Source of the DNA: Psilocybe azurescens | Lineage: Eukaryota > Basidiomycota > Agaricomycetes > Agaricales > Agrocybaceae | DNA length: 64,000 nt | Direction: 5' to 3' | Assembly (NCBI GenBank): GCA_023853785.1 | Contig: JAJIRX010000838.1 | Location: 16,793 to 80,792 of the forward strand | Shown: positions 11,798-23,106 of the stretch, one piece after another | Position numbering within the stretch: the stretch's first letter is position 1 | Layout: every line of letters begins with the position of its first letter | Position numbers and translations under genes: made by a program | Notes under the pieces: generated by a model | Databases searched by the model: none | Told to the model about the DNA's origin: nothing | What the model saw: the letters and a program-made list of their open reading frames with translations, nothing else

Positions 11798-12833
11798 TCA
11801 GCTAACTACACAGCCACACGACACCTTGTCAAGGCGATTACCTTTGATTATATCCAGAGCGCGGCTTATGTCAGGTCGAAAATTCCCCCTCTTCGATTGT
11901 TGAGAGGTTTTCGCTTTGGGGCCCTCACCGGACATAGGTAATTGAATCGGTTCCGTTAGGAGCTCAGGATACGAGTCTTCTAGCTGACTGACCTACAGAT
12001 ATGTCAATAGATCAGCGGTATGATTAATGAACAAATCAGACGTACCATGTTCGTGTAATCGACGAATTGTGTGCGTAACAACCTCCATCGATCAATGACA
12101 GCTCTCTGTCTCAAAGACGAGTCGTCGAACGAGACAGTTGGTCTTCCCTTTCTCTGAACATTCGTTTCAACTCTCACCCAATCCCACCATTGAACAAGGG
12201 CTGATATTTGAGTTCCAAAAATTTCCAGCGTTTCTATGCCTTGTCGAAGTTCTTCAACAGTTCGCCGCGTCCCATCTTCCCTCCGACGTGAATTTAAGGA
12301 CTTTGGTCCAACTCTACCATTTGCCATACTGTTGAATTTCTCGGTAAGCTATTAATGAGATGAAATTCGGTTTAGCCTCCCTGTGAAAAAAATCTCTTTG
12401 GCTTCTCACAGAGTATATTCTGGTTCTGACTGCTCTGAAAACCTCATATGCTTCATGTCCTTGACTATAAGCTTGGTTCGCTAGCTCCAGTGTTCCATTC
12501 AAATATTCAGTTCGTTCCTCAATAGTAGTCGACTGAATAAGATTCGCCAAGGTGAGAATGTCTTCCGCCGCAGTGAATCCGCATTGAGCAGCGCTTGTTC
12601 CTAGTCGAACAGCTCGCACAAACTCCGAGACTTGAGCAGCGATGTCTCTCGCAATTCCAGAGTCACTGATTGTTAAAGTGCTGCGGTCAACTGAGTTGAG
12701 ATCGATTAAAAAGAGCCATACCTGTTTTGGAGCTCTATCAGCGGAGCCAGCAAGGCCAACGTTTTGCGGGTAGCCTGCGAAAATGCTTCAAAATCGAAGG
12801 CGCCCGGCGTACCCAAAATGACATAAATAGACA
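11798..12833 (-). CDS. paralogue A: helical protein with CaaX box CVVS
   Basis: Member of a local family with no characterised relative known to me. Exon 1 from the ATG at 12833: MSIYVILGTPGAFDFEAFSQ, leading into an amphipathic helix. Next exon: SAAQCGFTAAEDILTLAN, then a long helix to YEVFRAVRTRIYSV. Then VEELRQGIETLEIFGTQ with the family's tryptophan pair (ALVQWWDWVRVE), and DRWRLLRTQFVDYTNM. The last exon gives SQLEDSYPELLTEP, a Pro/Ser/Lys-rich linker, and the end DKVSCGCVVS. CVVS is a canonical CaaX prenylation box with a second Cys two residues upstream, as in palmitoylated and prenylated proteins. About four short introns. It is divergent from paralogue B. Inferred: a cytosolic helical protein tethered to a membrane by lipid. 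Function unknown. Confidence 0.72.
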
Positions 12834-13773
12834 TATTGGGAGGGTGGGTTATTGGTCTTGACGAATAAGGTATTCTTGATGGTTTGTAGGTGAAGGGAAA
12901 GGCCAGAGATGCAGGATTTTCACTAGTTGAGGCGCTAAAGAGTCATCGTGTGCGTGTGCGTAGCCTGCAACTATCTATTTAATGAAATGTGTACATGAGG
13001 CATGACTGCCGTATTCAATGGGCTGTCGGATATGAGGTTATCGTTGATTCATAAAGTGCTGACAGAGTTAGGATGGCATGTAGTCCAAGACTATGTTGAA
13101 ATGTGTTGGGGCTTGAGAGGGAAACTCATGCCAATGATCTGAACGATCACTGAGCGGAAATTGCCGACGCCGCTACTTACATGAACAGAGAACGCCGAAA
13201 TGACAGCGAAGTTCATTTCACACTTTATTCACCATCATCTTGTTTCAAGCCGTACATACAATTCACGGGGATGGGTCATATTTTTTTAGACTTTAACGCT
13301 CACCATTGCGTCAAATGGTATATGCGCAATGAGAGATTCGTAAAATCTTGAAGTCTGGCTGTATTTATCATGGGGTTCATGGAAGCGCGTCATCGTGCCG
13401 CTGAAATGATATACACGCGTGTTGGGAACCGATACCCGGACTTGTTGGGGCCTCGCGGTGGTCAGACGATTGACCCCTTGACATGAGATATGTGACACAC
13501 ATTGTAATGTGCCATTCTCCGTCGTCATTAAGTGGTTAATTCCCACTGCACTTTACCGCCTCGTTATCCTCGTACATGCTGTTCAAGCATGGTCTACGCT
13601 AACTTACACTGAGTCCTCTGCGGATATGCCAAAGCCCCATACCTCTCCTACCGTTGTTAATTGCACGATGTCATTAAGCACTTGGTGACTCCTCGCGCTA
13701 TACCCCGCATCGTTGTGAATATTGCCGTAAACCGTCTACGACTTCCAATAGCTTTGCACTTTCCCAAACATAC
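12834..13773. other. intergenic between paralogues A and B (partly duplicated elsewhere)
   Basis: Divergent promoter region. From about 13365 onward it is recognisably similar, in inverted orientation, to 48.0-48.4 kb upstream of paralogue F. The part next to B (13640-13773) resembles 40.95-41.13 kb upstream of pseudogene G. No gene supported. Confidence 0.5.
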
Positions 13774-15051
13774 ATGGAAACCACAGAAGTGATTCTGGAT
13801 GCTCCTGCTAGCATACATCTTCGCGAACTGGCAGACTTGACCTCGCACGTCTACAAGCTTCTGCGACCCTGGTGTTTCTCGGAACAGTCGTGAGCATTTA
13901 TATCTCTAGTCTCCATGATTTTCTCATATATCTTCTAGCGGCCTCGCAATATTCAAGCCAATAAGGGTCCAAGCTCTCTCCTACGTACAAGCCATTGACT
14001 TCAGTATCACGGCTGCTCAAAACGGGTTCAACTTCTGCGAAGACGTGATAGCTTTTGCAGACCTCCTCGATTCGAGTGATGAGATACAGCGTCAAGATTA
14101 TCTCCGAGAACTAGTCGGTTTGGCACAACAGGCAGCAGAAAACGCAGAAAAGGCCAAGGCTAAGTTTAGGAATGTGCGAATGATAGTTGGGAAGGTCTGG
14201 TTAACACTTATTTGCGTTGGTACCCTCATTTGACGTTCTTCTGTATAGCTTGTTCGGGACGCTCAGAAACAACAATCCATGAACGCATCTAAATCCAGTA
14301 TGTAATCGGTTTCACGCTTGCTGTGCACTGCTAACTATCACGATTGTAGGTGAGAAACAGTTGAAAGAATTCGAAGACGGTGTAACCATGTTCGAAAGCT
14401 TCTCTGGCTGCATCTCGACACATATTTCATGGTGGACTACAGTGTATATGGGCCACAAATCCCAGGTCATGCGGCTTGATCCCGTCGTAGTCCAGTATAA
14501 TACAATTCGAAATCAGGGCGTTGTAAACAAGTGGAAGCAATTACGCCAGGAGTATGTTGACTATACTTACCAGGTTTCGTTTCACTATCGTTTTCTATCT
14601 ATCCATAACTTCTGCTGACACCAGAACCCAATAGATACAGCTGATTCAAGACGCCAATCCAGACTTCGAGATGCAATTGAAGAAATCACACGTGGAGGAC
14701 CCCACAGCCACCCAGTCATCGCGAACAAATTCCGATAATTCAAAGCATGAGTCAAGGAGGCCTCCGTACACTGATCCAACCGAGCTGAAGACAGCACGCT
14801 TGCAAGATATCCCACCCACTCGGACCTCCCAAACAGTTTCTAATAATCTAGATCATGAGTCCAGGAGATTTCCGTACATTGATCCAAGCGCAATGCTTTT
14901 GCGCCGATCGCCTTGCCAACAGGAGCCTGGCGAACAGATCAAGCACTATGGGCAAGCGAGATCACATCCTACAAGCCTTCGGATACAAACGTCGACAATG
15001 ACCTATAGACGCATCGACGCGCCTGAGACTCAGATTGGCCATGTATCATAG
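13774..15051 (+). CDS. paralogue B: helical protein, no CaaX box
   Basis: Same family as A, C and D. Exon 1 from the ATG at 13774: METTEVILDAPASIHLRELA, ending CFSEQ. Exon 2: the family block FSITAAQNGFNFCEDVIAFA, then a helix ending KAKFRNVRMIVGK. Exon 3: LVRDAQKQQSMNAS. Exon 4: LKEFEDGVTMFESFSG, the tryptophan pair in ISWWTTVYMGHK, and NKWKQLRQEYVDYTYQ. Last exon: LIQDANPDFEMQLKK and a Ser/Pro/Arg-rich low-complexity tail with an imperfect internal repeat (SRRPPYTDP / SRRFPYIDP). It ends IGHVS, so unlike A, C and D there is no C-terminal cysteine. Near-identical exons occur in pseudogene G and paralogue F. Four short introns. Function unknown. Confidence 0.72.
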
Positions 15052-15421
15052 GCATGGCAAGAAGAAATAGGTGTTGTAGACAGATCAAGATCTTACTAAG
15101 CACATGCCTTTGCCACACGTCTTCGTTACTGTTTCTACCCTCATATGCTGCTATACATAGTTCTCTTTAATAGTACATGCCTTGCCTTGTATCGAGGACC
15201 CTGATAGATTGCGAAACGATCCATTCATAGTAGGATATTTCGATTGCGACACAGTGCGCAGTCCACGGAAATGGCGCGTTTCTGTATTGCATCAATTATC
15301 CAGGAAGCAGCAGCCGTAAGTCAGTGAAAATATACATGTGGTATCCTCACCGACCTCTATAATAAGATGCTCCGAATTGGAGCCTCCCAGTTTATTCAAC
15401 ACTTTCTCACTGCTCTCAACG
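15052..15421. other. spacer between paralogues B and C
   Basis: 370 bp between tandem genes; presumed B 3' end and C promoter. The stretch just before 15422 is clearly similar to the sequence before the start of paralogue E. Confidence 0.45.
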
Positions 15422-16676
15422 ATGTCGACTGTTTTGCAACACGACTCGTCCACGGCCTCAGCAGTTGCGCCAACCGAGATCAAGCCCGACCTCGATGCCA
15501 TTGAACACTCAACACGTTCATTTCTAGGACTTATCCGTGACTGGAAAGAACGTACGATCAGTGTCGGTAGCGCTTTGTACGTCGACGTTTGTAGATAAAG
15601 GGCAATGAGTATTGATCAAGAGTAACGGCCTTTAGACCCGAACCAGCAAGAGAAACGCAAATCCAAGTTGCAAATTACGTGGTGGCATATAGCGACGCAC
15701 TGGATTCGGCCCAATTTGGTTACACGGTCGCGGAGGAAGGCCTCACAGTAACGGATCAAAAGGACTGGGCAAAAATCAATCAAGCGGAGTACGACAAGTA
15801 TATAGCTGGAATGGTTACGATCTCGAAGAAAGGTGAAGAACGTTCAAAGAAAGCATTGGCGGGATTTCGGCGTGTTAGAGTGGGGATAAATGAAGTAGGT
15901 TACTATGATCACCGACTATAAAGCGATTTTCTAACATTGCATGCTTAAAGGCCCTGGGCCGTATCAATCAAGGAAACCATGGTACGTATGAAGCTGCAGG
16001 CCAAGCGAATGAATACATAGGTAAGCCTTAAATTGCTTTTGGTAATAGCTCGTGATATATACCGGCTCTGTAGTCTTACAGACAAATCTGTCTGTCCTTG
16101 GAGACTTTGAAGGTCTCATGGAGTGGTATATTTGCTGGTGGACCCAGACAAGCATGGAGGAATCGTACCAAGCCAACAGGATACAAGGTCTGGCGAAGAA
16201 GACCACCAAGTTAGGAGTGAATGCAGCTGTTCGGAAATGGACTGGCTTGAAGGAAAGTTACAGGGATTATACACTCAAGGTCTGAAATCTTGTTCGATTG
16301 TGTATCAAATATTGACGACCCAATTTTGTAGATGCAGCAAGTTCAGGACGATTATCCCGACGTTTTCGAGCCCATTTCCGGAAAGAAGACATTGTCGGGT
16401 GATTTTTCATCCAGTAGTCCTAGAATAGAATTCCAAGAGAGGCCGCAGATATCAGAACTCCAATCCGACGTTACCATTGCCGTCAAGCCACCGAGCGTGG
16501 AAGAAAAAGTAGAGCCAGGTATTCCAGAAGACCCAAAAGAAACCAATTTGTCCACAGATAGAGCTTCTGGCGACGTCTTCACTCACAAGATCGACCCTGA
16601 CTATAAGGCAGGAATTGTGGAAGCTGCCGAGCCGACGGTTGAACGCCAATGGTGGCAATGCTGCTTATGCCAGTAG
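15422..16676 (+). CDS. paralogue C: helical protein with CaaX box CLCQ
   Basis: Exon 1 from the ATG at 15422: MSTVLQHDSSTASAV, then a helix DLDAIEHSTRSFLGLIRDW. Next exon: SAQFGYTVAEEGL to YDKYIAGMVTISKKG, ALAGFRRVRVGINE. Then ALGRINQGNHGTYEA. Then LSVLGDFEGLMEWYICWW (tryptophan pair), NAAVRKWTGLKESYRDYTLK. Last exon: QVQDDYPDVFEPISGKKTLS, a Ser/Pro/Glu-rich linker, and the end VERQWWQCCLCQ. CLCQ fits a CaaX box, and the preceding Cys is a candidate palmitoylation site. The linker is about 100 residues, so the head would sit on a flexible lipid-anchored stalk. Four short introns, no frame breaks. It is the closest relative of the head of paralogue E. Function unknown. Confidence 0.74.
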
Positions 16677-17395
16677 ATAATTCTTGCTCGACTACGCACC
16701 TTGTATTTGCGACACTGTTGTTCGTAGGATATTTCTTTGTAACATGTTCAGTCCTCATATACATGAATAAGTTAAACACTTGCGCCCTTTAAGGTTAGAA
16801 AGCTTGTTCTTGAAATGCAAAGATGCGGCGACAAAAGTGGAAACGCTGCAGGGACAAACAAACTCAGAAACAAACTTCAATATTCAATCTCCGATGCTAG
16901 CTGGGTTGATTTTCCAAGCTTCTGACTGCTACCGAGTCGTACGCCATCAGGTGTTCGCTCGGATGTTTGAGTACAGGCCGTACAGTGACTAGAAAAACTG
17001 AGGAAAATGCGCCGATTTCATTTCGGACAAGTACCGCTATTCTACGACTCGGACCACCAGTGCTATTCGGCATGCAGTCGGTAGGGACATGTCTTGTTTC
17101 AGGGATATGCGTAACGGGATGAATTTTCATTTACAGATAGAAGATCCGGTCTACTTAGAATCTGTCTAGAAGATGCAGAACGAGGTGTGAAACAACTCAT
17201 CTAGGGTGCCAGGGCCTCACTCGCATCTTCAAGGTGGTTTCCACGAGGCAACTGGCCGATACCTCACGACCATTAAACTTCATAATAGCGGCCGTATTGT
17301 CAACGTCTTCTCATACCGCGATTCTACACTTACTAGCTTACAGGTCATATCCTAGGAGTATTGCCTTTTCTGCATTTACCCTGGAAAAATCTTCA
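16677..17395. other. spacer between paralogues C and D
   Basis: 720 bp with only short overlapping frames. No counterpart was recognised between the C-like head and D-like tail of paralogue E; its loss there fits the proposed fusion. Confidence 0.45.
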
Positions 17396-19903
17396 ATGAC
17401 GGAGGATCCACAAACCTCAGCAGAATTTACTCAAGTCGAAAAGCATCATCAGTATTTTTAACGCTTCAAGAATCGACAGATTCATTTCTCAAAACTCTCA
17501 ACGCTTGGCGGGTTGCGACCGACTTCATTGCGCGTCCTTTGTAAGTTTATTTAGATCGTGCATGAAAAAGTCAAACTGACTTCTGCTGTATTTTTAGGCC
17601 CAATTCTGTTGTTATAACATGCACTCTGGTCAACCAATACGTCGTCGCATTCTATAGAGGACTGAGTGCAGCGCAAGATGGGTTTGATTTCGCGTCAAGT
17701 GGTTTGTCGTACACAGTCGCCATCACGCCCAGTATCAGCGACCACGAGCGCAACTCTTATATTGAACAGATGACGGTGATCGCCAGTCAAGGCAGAGAGA
17801 AATCGCAGGCGGCTCTAGACGATATACGAGATGTCCGGAAAAAACTTATTCAAGTGAGCACCCCAAATTCGTTATCAACAACGTTCTCTAACGAATAACA
17901 GACGATCAAGGACATCAACTCTGATGAGCAAAATTCGAAGACTCCCCAGCCGACATCGCAGGTGTGCAAAAATTGGTCGACATTACAAATGTTGAAAGCG
18001 ACTAACATTATTACCGACAGTTCTTGGACAAAATCTGACCCTACTCGAAGAGTTTCAAGATTGGGTGAACTGGTATATTAACTGGTGGAATACGACCGCT
18101 ATGAAAGCTATTCACCAAGAACGCAACGTGAACGTATTCGCGAGCGACGGAGGCGAGCTACGAAGAAAAGCAATTCTCATGGAATGGCAAACGCTGAAGG
18201 ACGATTGCGCGCACTACGTAAGCGAGGTAAACGGCGTCCTCTTTCAAGGAAGACCGACAATCCAACAGCTGATTTTCTTTTCCCCTGTTTTGTTGCAACC
18301 AGATGGCGTTACGACAGGATCAATATGCAGATGTGTTCAAGTTTGCGCGTGATATGGACACAAAAGGCACACCAGGCCCACCACAACATGGGAATTCTAG
18401 GAAGAATACGACGAATGACATCCACCGCATTTCGGGTTTTCGTGACACTGCCATGCTTGTGTTGAAAGTCATCGAAGAACAGCGATCAAAGGAAGAGAAA
18501 AGGACCCGGGAAGCTGCAGCAGTCGAAAGGCAGAGGTCAGAGGAGAGACGGAGAGCAAAAGCAGGGGAAGACGAGGAAGCGGCCATGCAAGAGAAGGAGA
18601 GGCAAGGAGCGGAGGAAAGCACAAGATTAGGTGCGAGGCAAAGAGCTACGGAAGAGCAGGAAGGGAGAGCAAATTTAAAGGAACGTAGGAAGAGAGAGAA
18701 GGAAGAGGAGGAAGAGGCGGCAGCCAAGAGAGGGGAAGAAATGAAGAGAGGAAGAAGAAAAAAAGATGAGAGAGAAGGAAGCAGCGGAGGCGAGGAGAGA
18801 GGAAGAAAATAAGAGAGAGGAGGAGCGGAGGAGAGAGGAGAGGAAAAGAGAGGAGGAAGCATTGGAGGCAAGGAAGGAGGAGGAAAGGAGGAAGGAGGAG
18901 AGGAGGAAAGAGGAGCTGGAGATGAAGAGAGAGGAGGCGAGGAGAAAAGAGGCGAGGAGAGAGGAAGCGAGGAGAGAGGCGGCGAGGAGAGAGGAGGCAA
19001 AGAGAGAGGAGGCGAGGAGAGAGGAGGCGAGGAGAGAGAAGGAAGCAGCGGAGGCGAGGAGAGAGGAAGAAAATAAGAGAGAAGTGGAGAGGAGAGAAGA
19101 AAGGAAAAGAGAAGAGGAAGCATTGGAGGCAAGGAGGGAGGAGGAGAGGAGGAAGGACAAGGAGCTGGAGGCGAAGAGAGAGGAGGCCAGGAGAGAGAAG
19201 GAAGCAGCAGAGGCGAGGAGGGAGGAGAGGAGGAAAGAGAAGCTGGAGATGAAGAGAGAAGAGGCGAGCAGAGAGAAGGCGAGCAGAGAGGAGGAGTGGA
19301 GAGAGGAGGAGAGGAGGAAGGACGAGGAGCTGGAGGCAAAAGAGAGAGGAGGCCAGGAGAGAGAAGGAAGCAGCAGAGGCAAGGAGGGAAGAAGAGACAA
19401 GGAGAGAGGAGAGGGCCCAAGAGATCCGTAGAGCGAAGGAAGAAGCAGAAGACAGGCAAAGAGAGAGGAAAAGGAGAGAAGAGCTTCAAAGAACGGAGGA
19501 AGAGGCGGAGGCTATGAGAGAGGAGGAGAGAGGAGAGAAGAGGAGGAAAGAAGAGGTAATTCGGAGAATACAAGAGGAGAGGAAGATGGAGGAGGAAAAG
19601 AGAGGAGATGAGATTCGGAGAGCGGAGGAAGAGGCGGGAGAGAGAAGAGAGGAGGACAGGAGGAGAGAGGAAAAGAGGAGGGAGGAGAGCAGAAGAGTGG
19701 AGGAAGAGGCGGAGGCGATGAGAGTGAAAGAGAGAGAAGAGGAGGAAAGGAAAAGGAGAGAAGAGATCCAGAGAGCGAATGAAGAGTCTAACGCGAGGAG
19801 AGAGGAAGAGAGGAAGAAAGTCGAGAAGGAGCAGAGAGAGAAGCACGAGCAGGCGAAAGAGGCAGAGAAAGAGCAGAAAAGTTGTTGCTGTTTGATTATG
19901 TAA
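17396..19903 (+). CDS. paralogue D: helical head, long E/R/K rod, CaaX box CLIM
   Basis: Starts MTEDPQTSAEFTQVEKHH. A one-base step at the T-run near 17455 leads to LTLQESTDSFLKTLNAW. Family blocks follow: LSAAQDGFDFASSGLSY, ALDDIRDVRKKLIQ, EEFQDWVNWYINWW, MEWQTLKDDCAHYV. The exon from about 18303 starts MALRQDQYADVFKFA and runs into about 465 residues dominated by Glu, Arg and Lys with Ala (units such as REEARREEARRE). This is typical of a stable single alpha-helix (ER/K) or charged coiled coil. It ends EKEQKSCCCLIM: three cysteines and a CaaX box with Met, which favours farnesylation. One-base steps at A-runs near 18757 and 19340 are required. All three breaks are at homopolymers and the reading resumes with the same composition, so sequence error is more likely than decay. 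Function unknown. Confidence 0.66.
18480..19880 (+). repeat. purine-rich low-complexity tract encoding the E/R/K rod of paralogue D
   Basis: Almost continuous AGAG/GAGG-type sequence on the plus strand with imperfect longer repeats. A unit containing ARREKEAAEARREEENKRE recurs at about 18770 and 19040. The opposite strand gives long Leu/Ser/Pro-rich open frames that are only shadows of this tract. Confidence 0.85.
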
Positions 19904-20229
19904 AGATTCCCGAATTGTGTATTCGCAGCTTGTATAGTCATTATAACTGTACGAATATTGATGCATCGCACACGACAGTCTGGTCAGCTGCAAGGGAGCT
20001 TAGGCGATGTGGCTCCGAGAAGAAGTTGGATGGGCGTTCGGTTCTATGATGACCGACGAGATCATGATCAACAGCGGGTTGTGAGCAGCACTGAAGGGAG
20101 ACAAAGGCACCAGGGTAAATCTCGGCTGAATGAATCTATCTGGATTGAAAGATTGCCTAGAGAGTCGTGATTCAACTTATGTTGATACAGCCTGGGAGCA
20201 TTGAGAACTCAGAGAATCTTCCCCTCTTA

Positions 20230-20900
20230 CACCTTAGGTTCCCACCCTCCGAGTGAAAACAGCTGACATGAACCGATCACATCATTTCCCCTGGTTTGTA
20301 TCCCTTCCCTTCTTTGCCTTACCTCTCGTTATTCCTCTCCCTAAATGTCCACTTTATTATAATATTTCCTACTCCTCGCCGTAGATTAGAGATCGATATA
20401 GATTAGACTAGATAGCTGATTAGACTAGATAATAGATTAGACAAGGATAATAGATAATATGATATCGGATGTTTCGGACGGTTCACATCGTAAGGTACAT
20501 AACGCCCCGGTCAATCGCGATGCCGCCCTGTCGACTACGGTGGTCGGCACACTGCTCCGCGCCCATTCCCCCGCCTTTGCTTTCAGGCACTGCTTGACAG
20601 CGCCATCACTTTTGCCGCCTCCCGACCTGTCCGTGTGCCATTTCCTCAATTAGAAGGCGCTCCTGCGCTCTCACGCTCCTTTGCTCTGCCCTTCCTTCCT
20701 CCACTGCCGCTCCTTCCCTTCCCACCGGATATGTGTTCATCATCCTCTCTATTCCATGTAGTCTCCGTCTCTGTCTGTAAACCCAATTATGCAGGGCGCT
20801 CCCGCACTCCTTTACTCTGGCCTTCCTTCCTTCACTGCCGCTTCTCTTTCCACTTACTATGCATTCTTCAGCCTCTCCTTTGCAGCGTCCGTCTTTGGAC
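20230..20900 (+). repeat. terminal inverted repeat of KDZ copy 1 (left)
   Basis: Same sequence as 51484-52161 and as the reverse complement of 36730-37397. It begins CACCTTAGGTTCCCACC and includes a run of AGATTAGACTAGAT-like short repeats near 20390-20450. Confidence 0.88.
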
Positions 20901-21321
20901 AAATGTAGCAGTGTAGGGACTCCAAGAAAGGGAAGCAAATGTAATTTCTCATTATACGTTAATACAACCATTTACTACAGAGCACATTGACCACTGTGCT
21001 TGACGATGGCCTCTGACGATATTTGGGGTGTTATGCTCAATGCCAGGCTTGAATAGTCGCAGCGCCACTGACATCTGTCAGTGTCATCTCCAACTCTGAA
21101 ATGTAACAACGGCTTCGCACACTTGTCGAGAATGAACCTGATCCAGACAACAAGATTTCGTGGGCGCCAAGGGCCTGTTTAGGGTTGAACGGAGTCGGAC
21201 TGTAGCACATAATTATCCCGGCATTATAAGATATATATATAGCGCAACCTGGCAGTCTGACAGATGTCATTTGAGAGGTAATATCAACACTACAGGTACG
21301 AAAAGGAAGGGAAAAAAGCGG

Positions 21322-22951
21322 TTAGCCCTCAACTGACTCTGAATCAGATTCGACAACTTCTTGGCTTTGAGGCCCATTGGAAGCAGACTTGCCAGTGGCA
21401 GAAACATGCCTCTTCTTGGATGCTGGCTCCGTACGTCCTGTTTCTTTCCTATTTTCTTTATCCTCTTGTTCATCGGCTTTCTTCCTTTTTGTTCCGCGAT
21501 CCTTACGTGGCTTGCGAGTCTTGGGAGCGAAGACAGAACCATCATCGATGGCGTTCTGGCGTTCCTGCCGGCGTTCCTTCAACTGGGAAGGTGTAAGCTT
21601 GACAAACTTGCACTTGTTGTTGTTGATGGCGTCAGAGGGAGTTTTTTGAGTCCTGGAAGGGATGTAGAAAGGAAACGTCGGGTTGATTAATTTTTCGTAA
21701 GTCCAACCAACCAGGTCCACGCCATAGCGTTGTACTATTTTTCTTCATAGTCTTCATAATGCATCGTGGCGTTTGGGTTTCCAGTGATATCGCCTGATTT
21801 AATTTTATATCACTGCTTGTCCGATGAATGGAATAGATACGTACCAAGCATTCTGACAATCTTCTCACGAATTTGGCGTTTCATTTCGTCTGCTTTCTGC
21901 TTAGAGGTACGATTGAGATCTGAGTTATGGATGTAAGTGTTAACCGAAATGTGAAGAACAAGTGACATGAGAACTTACTGATTGGATCACATCCTGCGAT
22001 CGCAAACGCCTCCAATTTAGCGCCAACATGAGCGAGGTCCCAACCTCGGTGGATTGGGACCGCAATCTTCATATATTCCATGAGTGCCTGCGATGTGAAG
22101 AACCACTTCGGATCCATGGAATAGTCTGGGAATTCCGCACGATGCAAAAAAGCCTTCAACGCCGACACGACCGTTGAGACCTTTGAACTTTGAAAGTAAT
22201 TAGTGAGATGAAACTCTTCATAAGAATGTATATTACTTACAAGCTTTTCAACGGTCCTGAAAGTGTTACAGACATCCTGCACACGAGCTTTGGCGGTGAG
22301 GGCGTTGTCAGTGAGAGTCCGAGATGGACTCGGCATGTCGAGCAACAAGCTCCTCACGTTCCACAAGAGTGAGTTCCTCGTATTCGGCCTTATATTGATC
22401 GCTATGGAGCTTGGTTAAGGTCGGGACTTCACCATCTAGACTAGTAGTCAGTAAAGATGAGCATAAAATAAATTGAATCTTGTACTATCACGAAGCTCCT
22501 CGGCCTTTGCACTGAGAAATGCATTGTGCACATTGACCTTCTGGTGTTTGTGGATGAGATGGGCCCCGCCTTCAAAGAACATATCCAGGAAGTAACGCTC
22601 CTTCTTATCAAACCGACGAGCCAATTCCGTGACTGTGCTCATTGTTGACTGCTTCCAGTCTTCAACAGCACTATTGATATCTTGCTGGCGAAGCCTATTG
22701 CGTTCTGTTCTCTCCTTGCGCTGGGCATGAGTAAGGGTGCAGCCTTTGCACCAGTGTGTCGCAATCGGGTGGGAGGAAGTAAAACTGAGGTCAGTGGCAT
22801 AGTTCAACAGCAAATATGGGTGAGGTGATTTTACTGCAGTCTTTCTCCTTCTTCTTAAAGTCCATAACATTTTATAAAATAGCAAGAAAAGTGTATATTC
22901 TTGGGACCCAGAACTCCAAAAGGAAATTTTATTGGATCGGTATCTAATCAA
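21322..22951 (-). CDS. KDZ copy 1 accessory gene: widespread Agaricomycete unknown
   Basis: Recognised blocks in order: LTHAQRKERTERNRLRQQD (helical, basic), RYFLDMFFEGGAHLIHKHQK, NAFLSAKAEELRD, EYEELTLVEREELVARHA, QDVCNTFRTVEKLVSNIH, a block DPKWFFTSQALMEYM, LEAFAIAGCDP, VDLVGWTYEKLINPTFPF, CKFVKLTPSQLKERRQER, and a Lys/Arg/Glu-rich nuclear-looking C-terminus ending at 21322. I know the pattern (PxWFFTS, LEAFAIAGCD, LVGW, CKFVKL) from many uncharacterised Agaricomycete proteins. A one-base step occurs at an A-run near 21740. Its place inside the repeats, on the same strand as the transposase and shared by both copies, makes it transposon cargo. The start is uncertain. Confidence 0.65.
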
Positions 22952-23106
22952 AACATTCTGAATAAGGAACGTTCATTCCTTAGAATGGTAATGAAAGAAA
23001 TCGGCACCCGCAAGGAAGCAAAAATGGTTAGATCAGCTAACTAAGAATAAAAGACAAGCCTAGAAAAGACTTGAGCGGCAAGGGACAAAAGAAAAAAGAT
23101 GAGGCG

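Larger units (their letters stand above)
13365..20175 (+). repeat. left arm of an inverted segmental duplication
   Basis: Carries paralogues B, C and D. Its two ends match the ends of the region 44045-48425 in reverse: about 13365-13415 with 48370-48420, and 19904-20170 with 44060-44337. Internal genes correspond B-F, C head-E head and D tail-E tail. The right arm is about 2.4 kb shorter. Borders are set by eye. Confidence 0.7.

Noticed and set aside
16780..16992. Short open frame between paralogues C and D
   Set aside because: No family motif and no counterpart recognised elsewhere in the window; most likely chance.
11798..19903. Idea that the helical family is a bacterial-type alpha-helical pore-forming protein
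   Set aside because: Only general resemblance (long amphipathic helices). No signal peptide, no diagnostic motif, and the CaaX ends point to the cytosolic face of membranes. Needs fold comparison.
18320..19993. A 557-codon Leu/Ser/Pro-rich open frame on the minus strand
   Set aside because: It is the complement of the purine-rich rod of paralogue D. Purine-rich repeats leave the opposite strand open by composition; there is no start context, domain or intron pattern.
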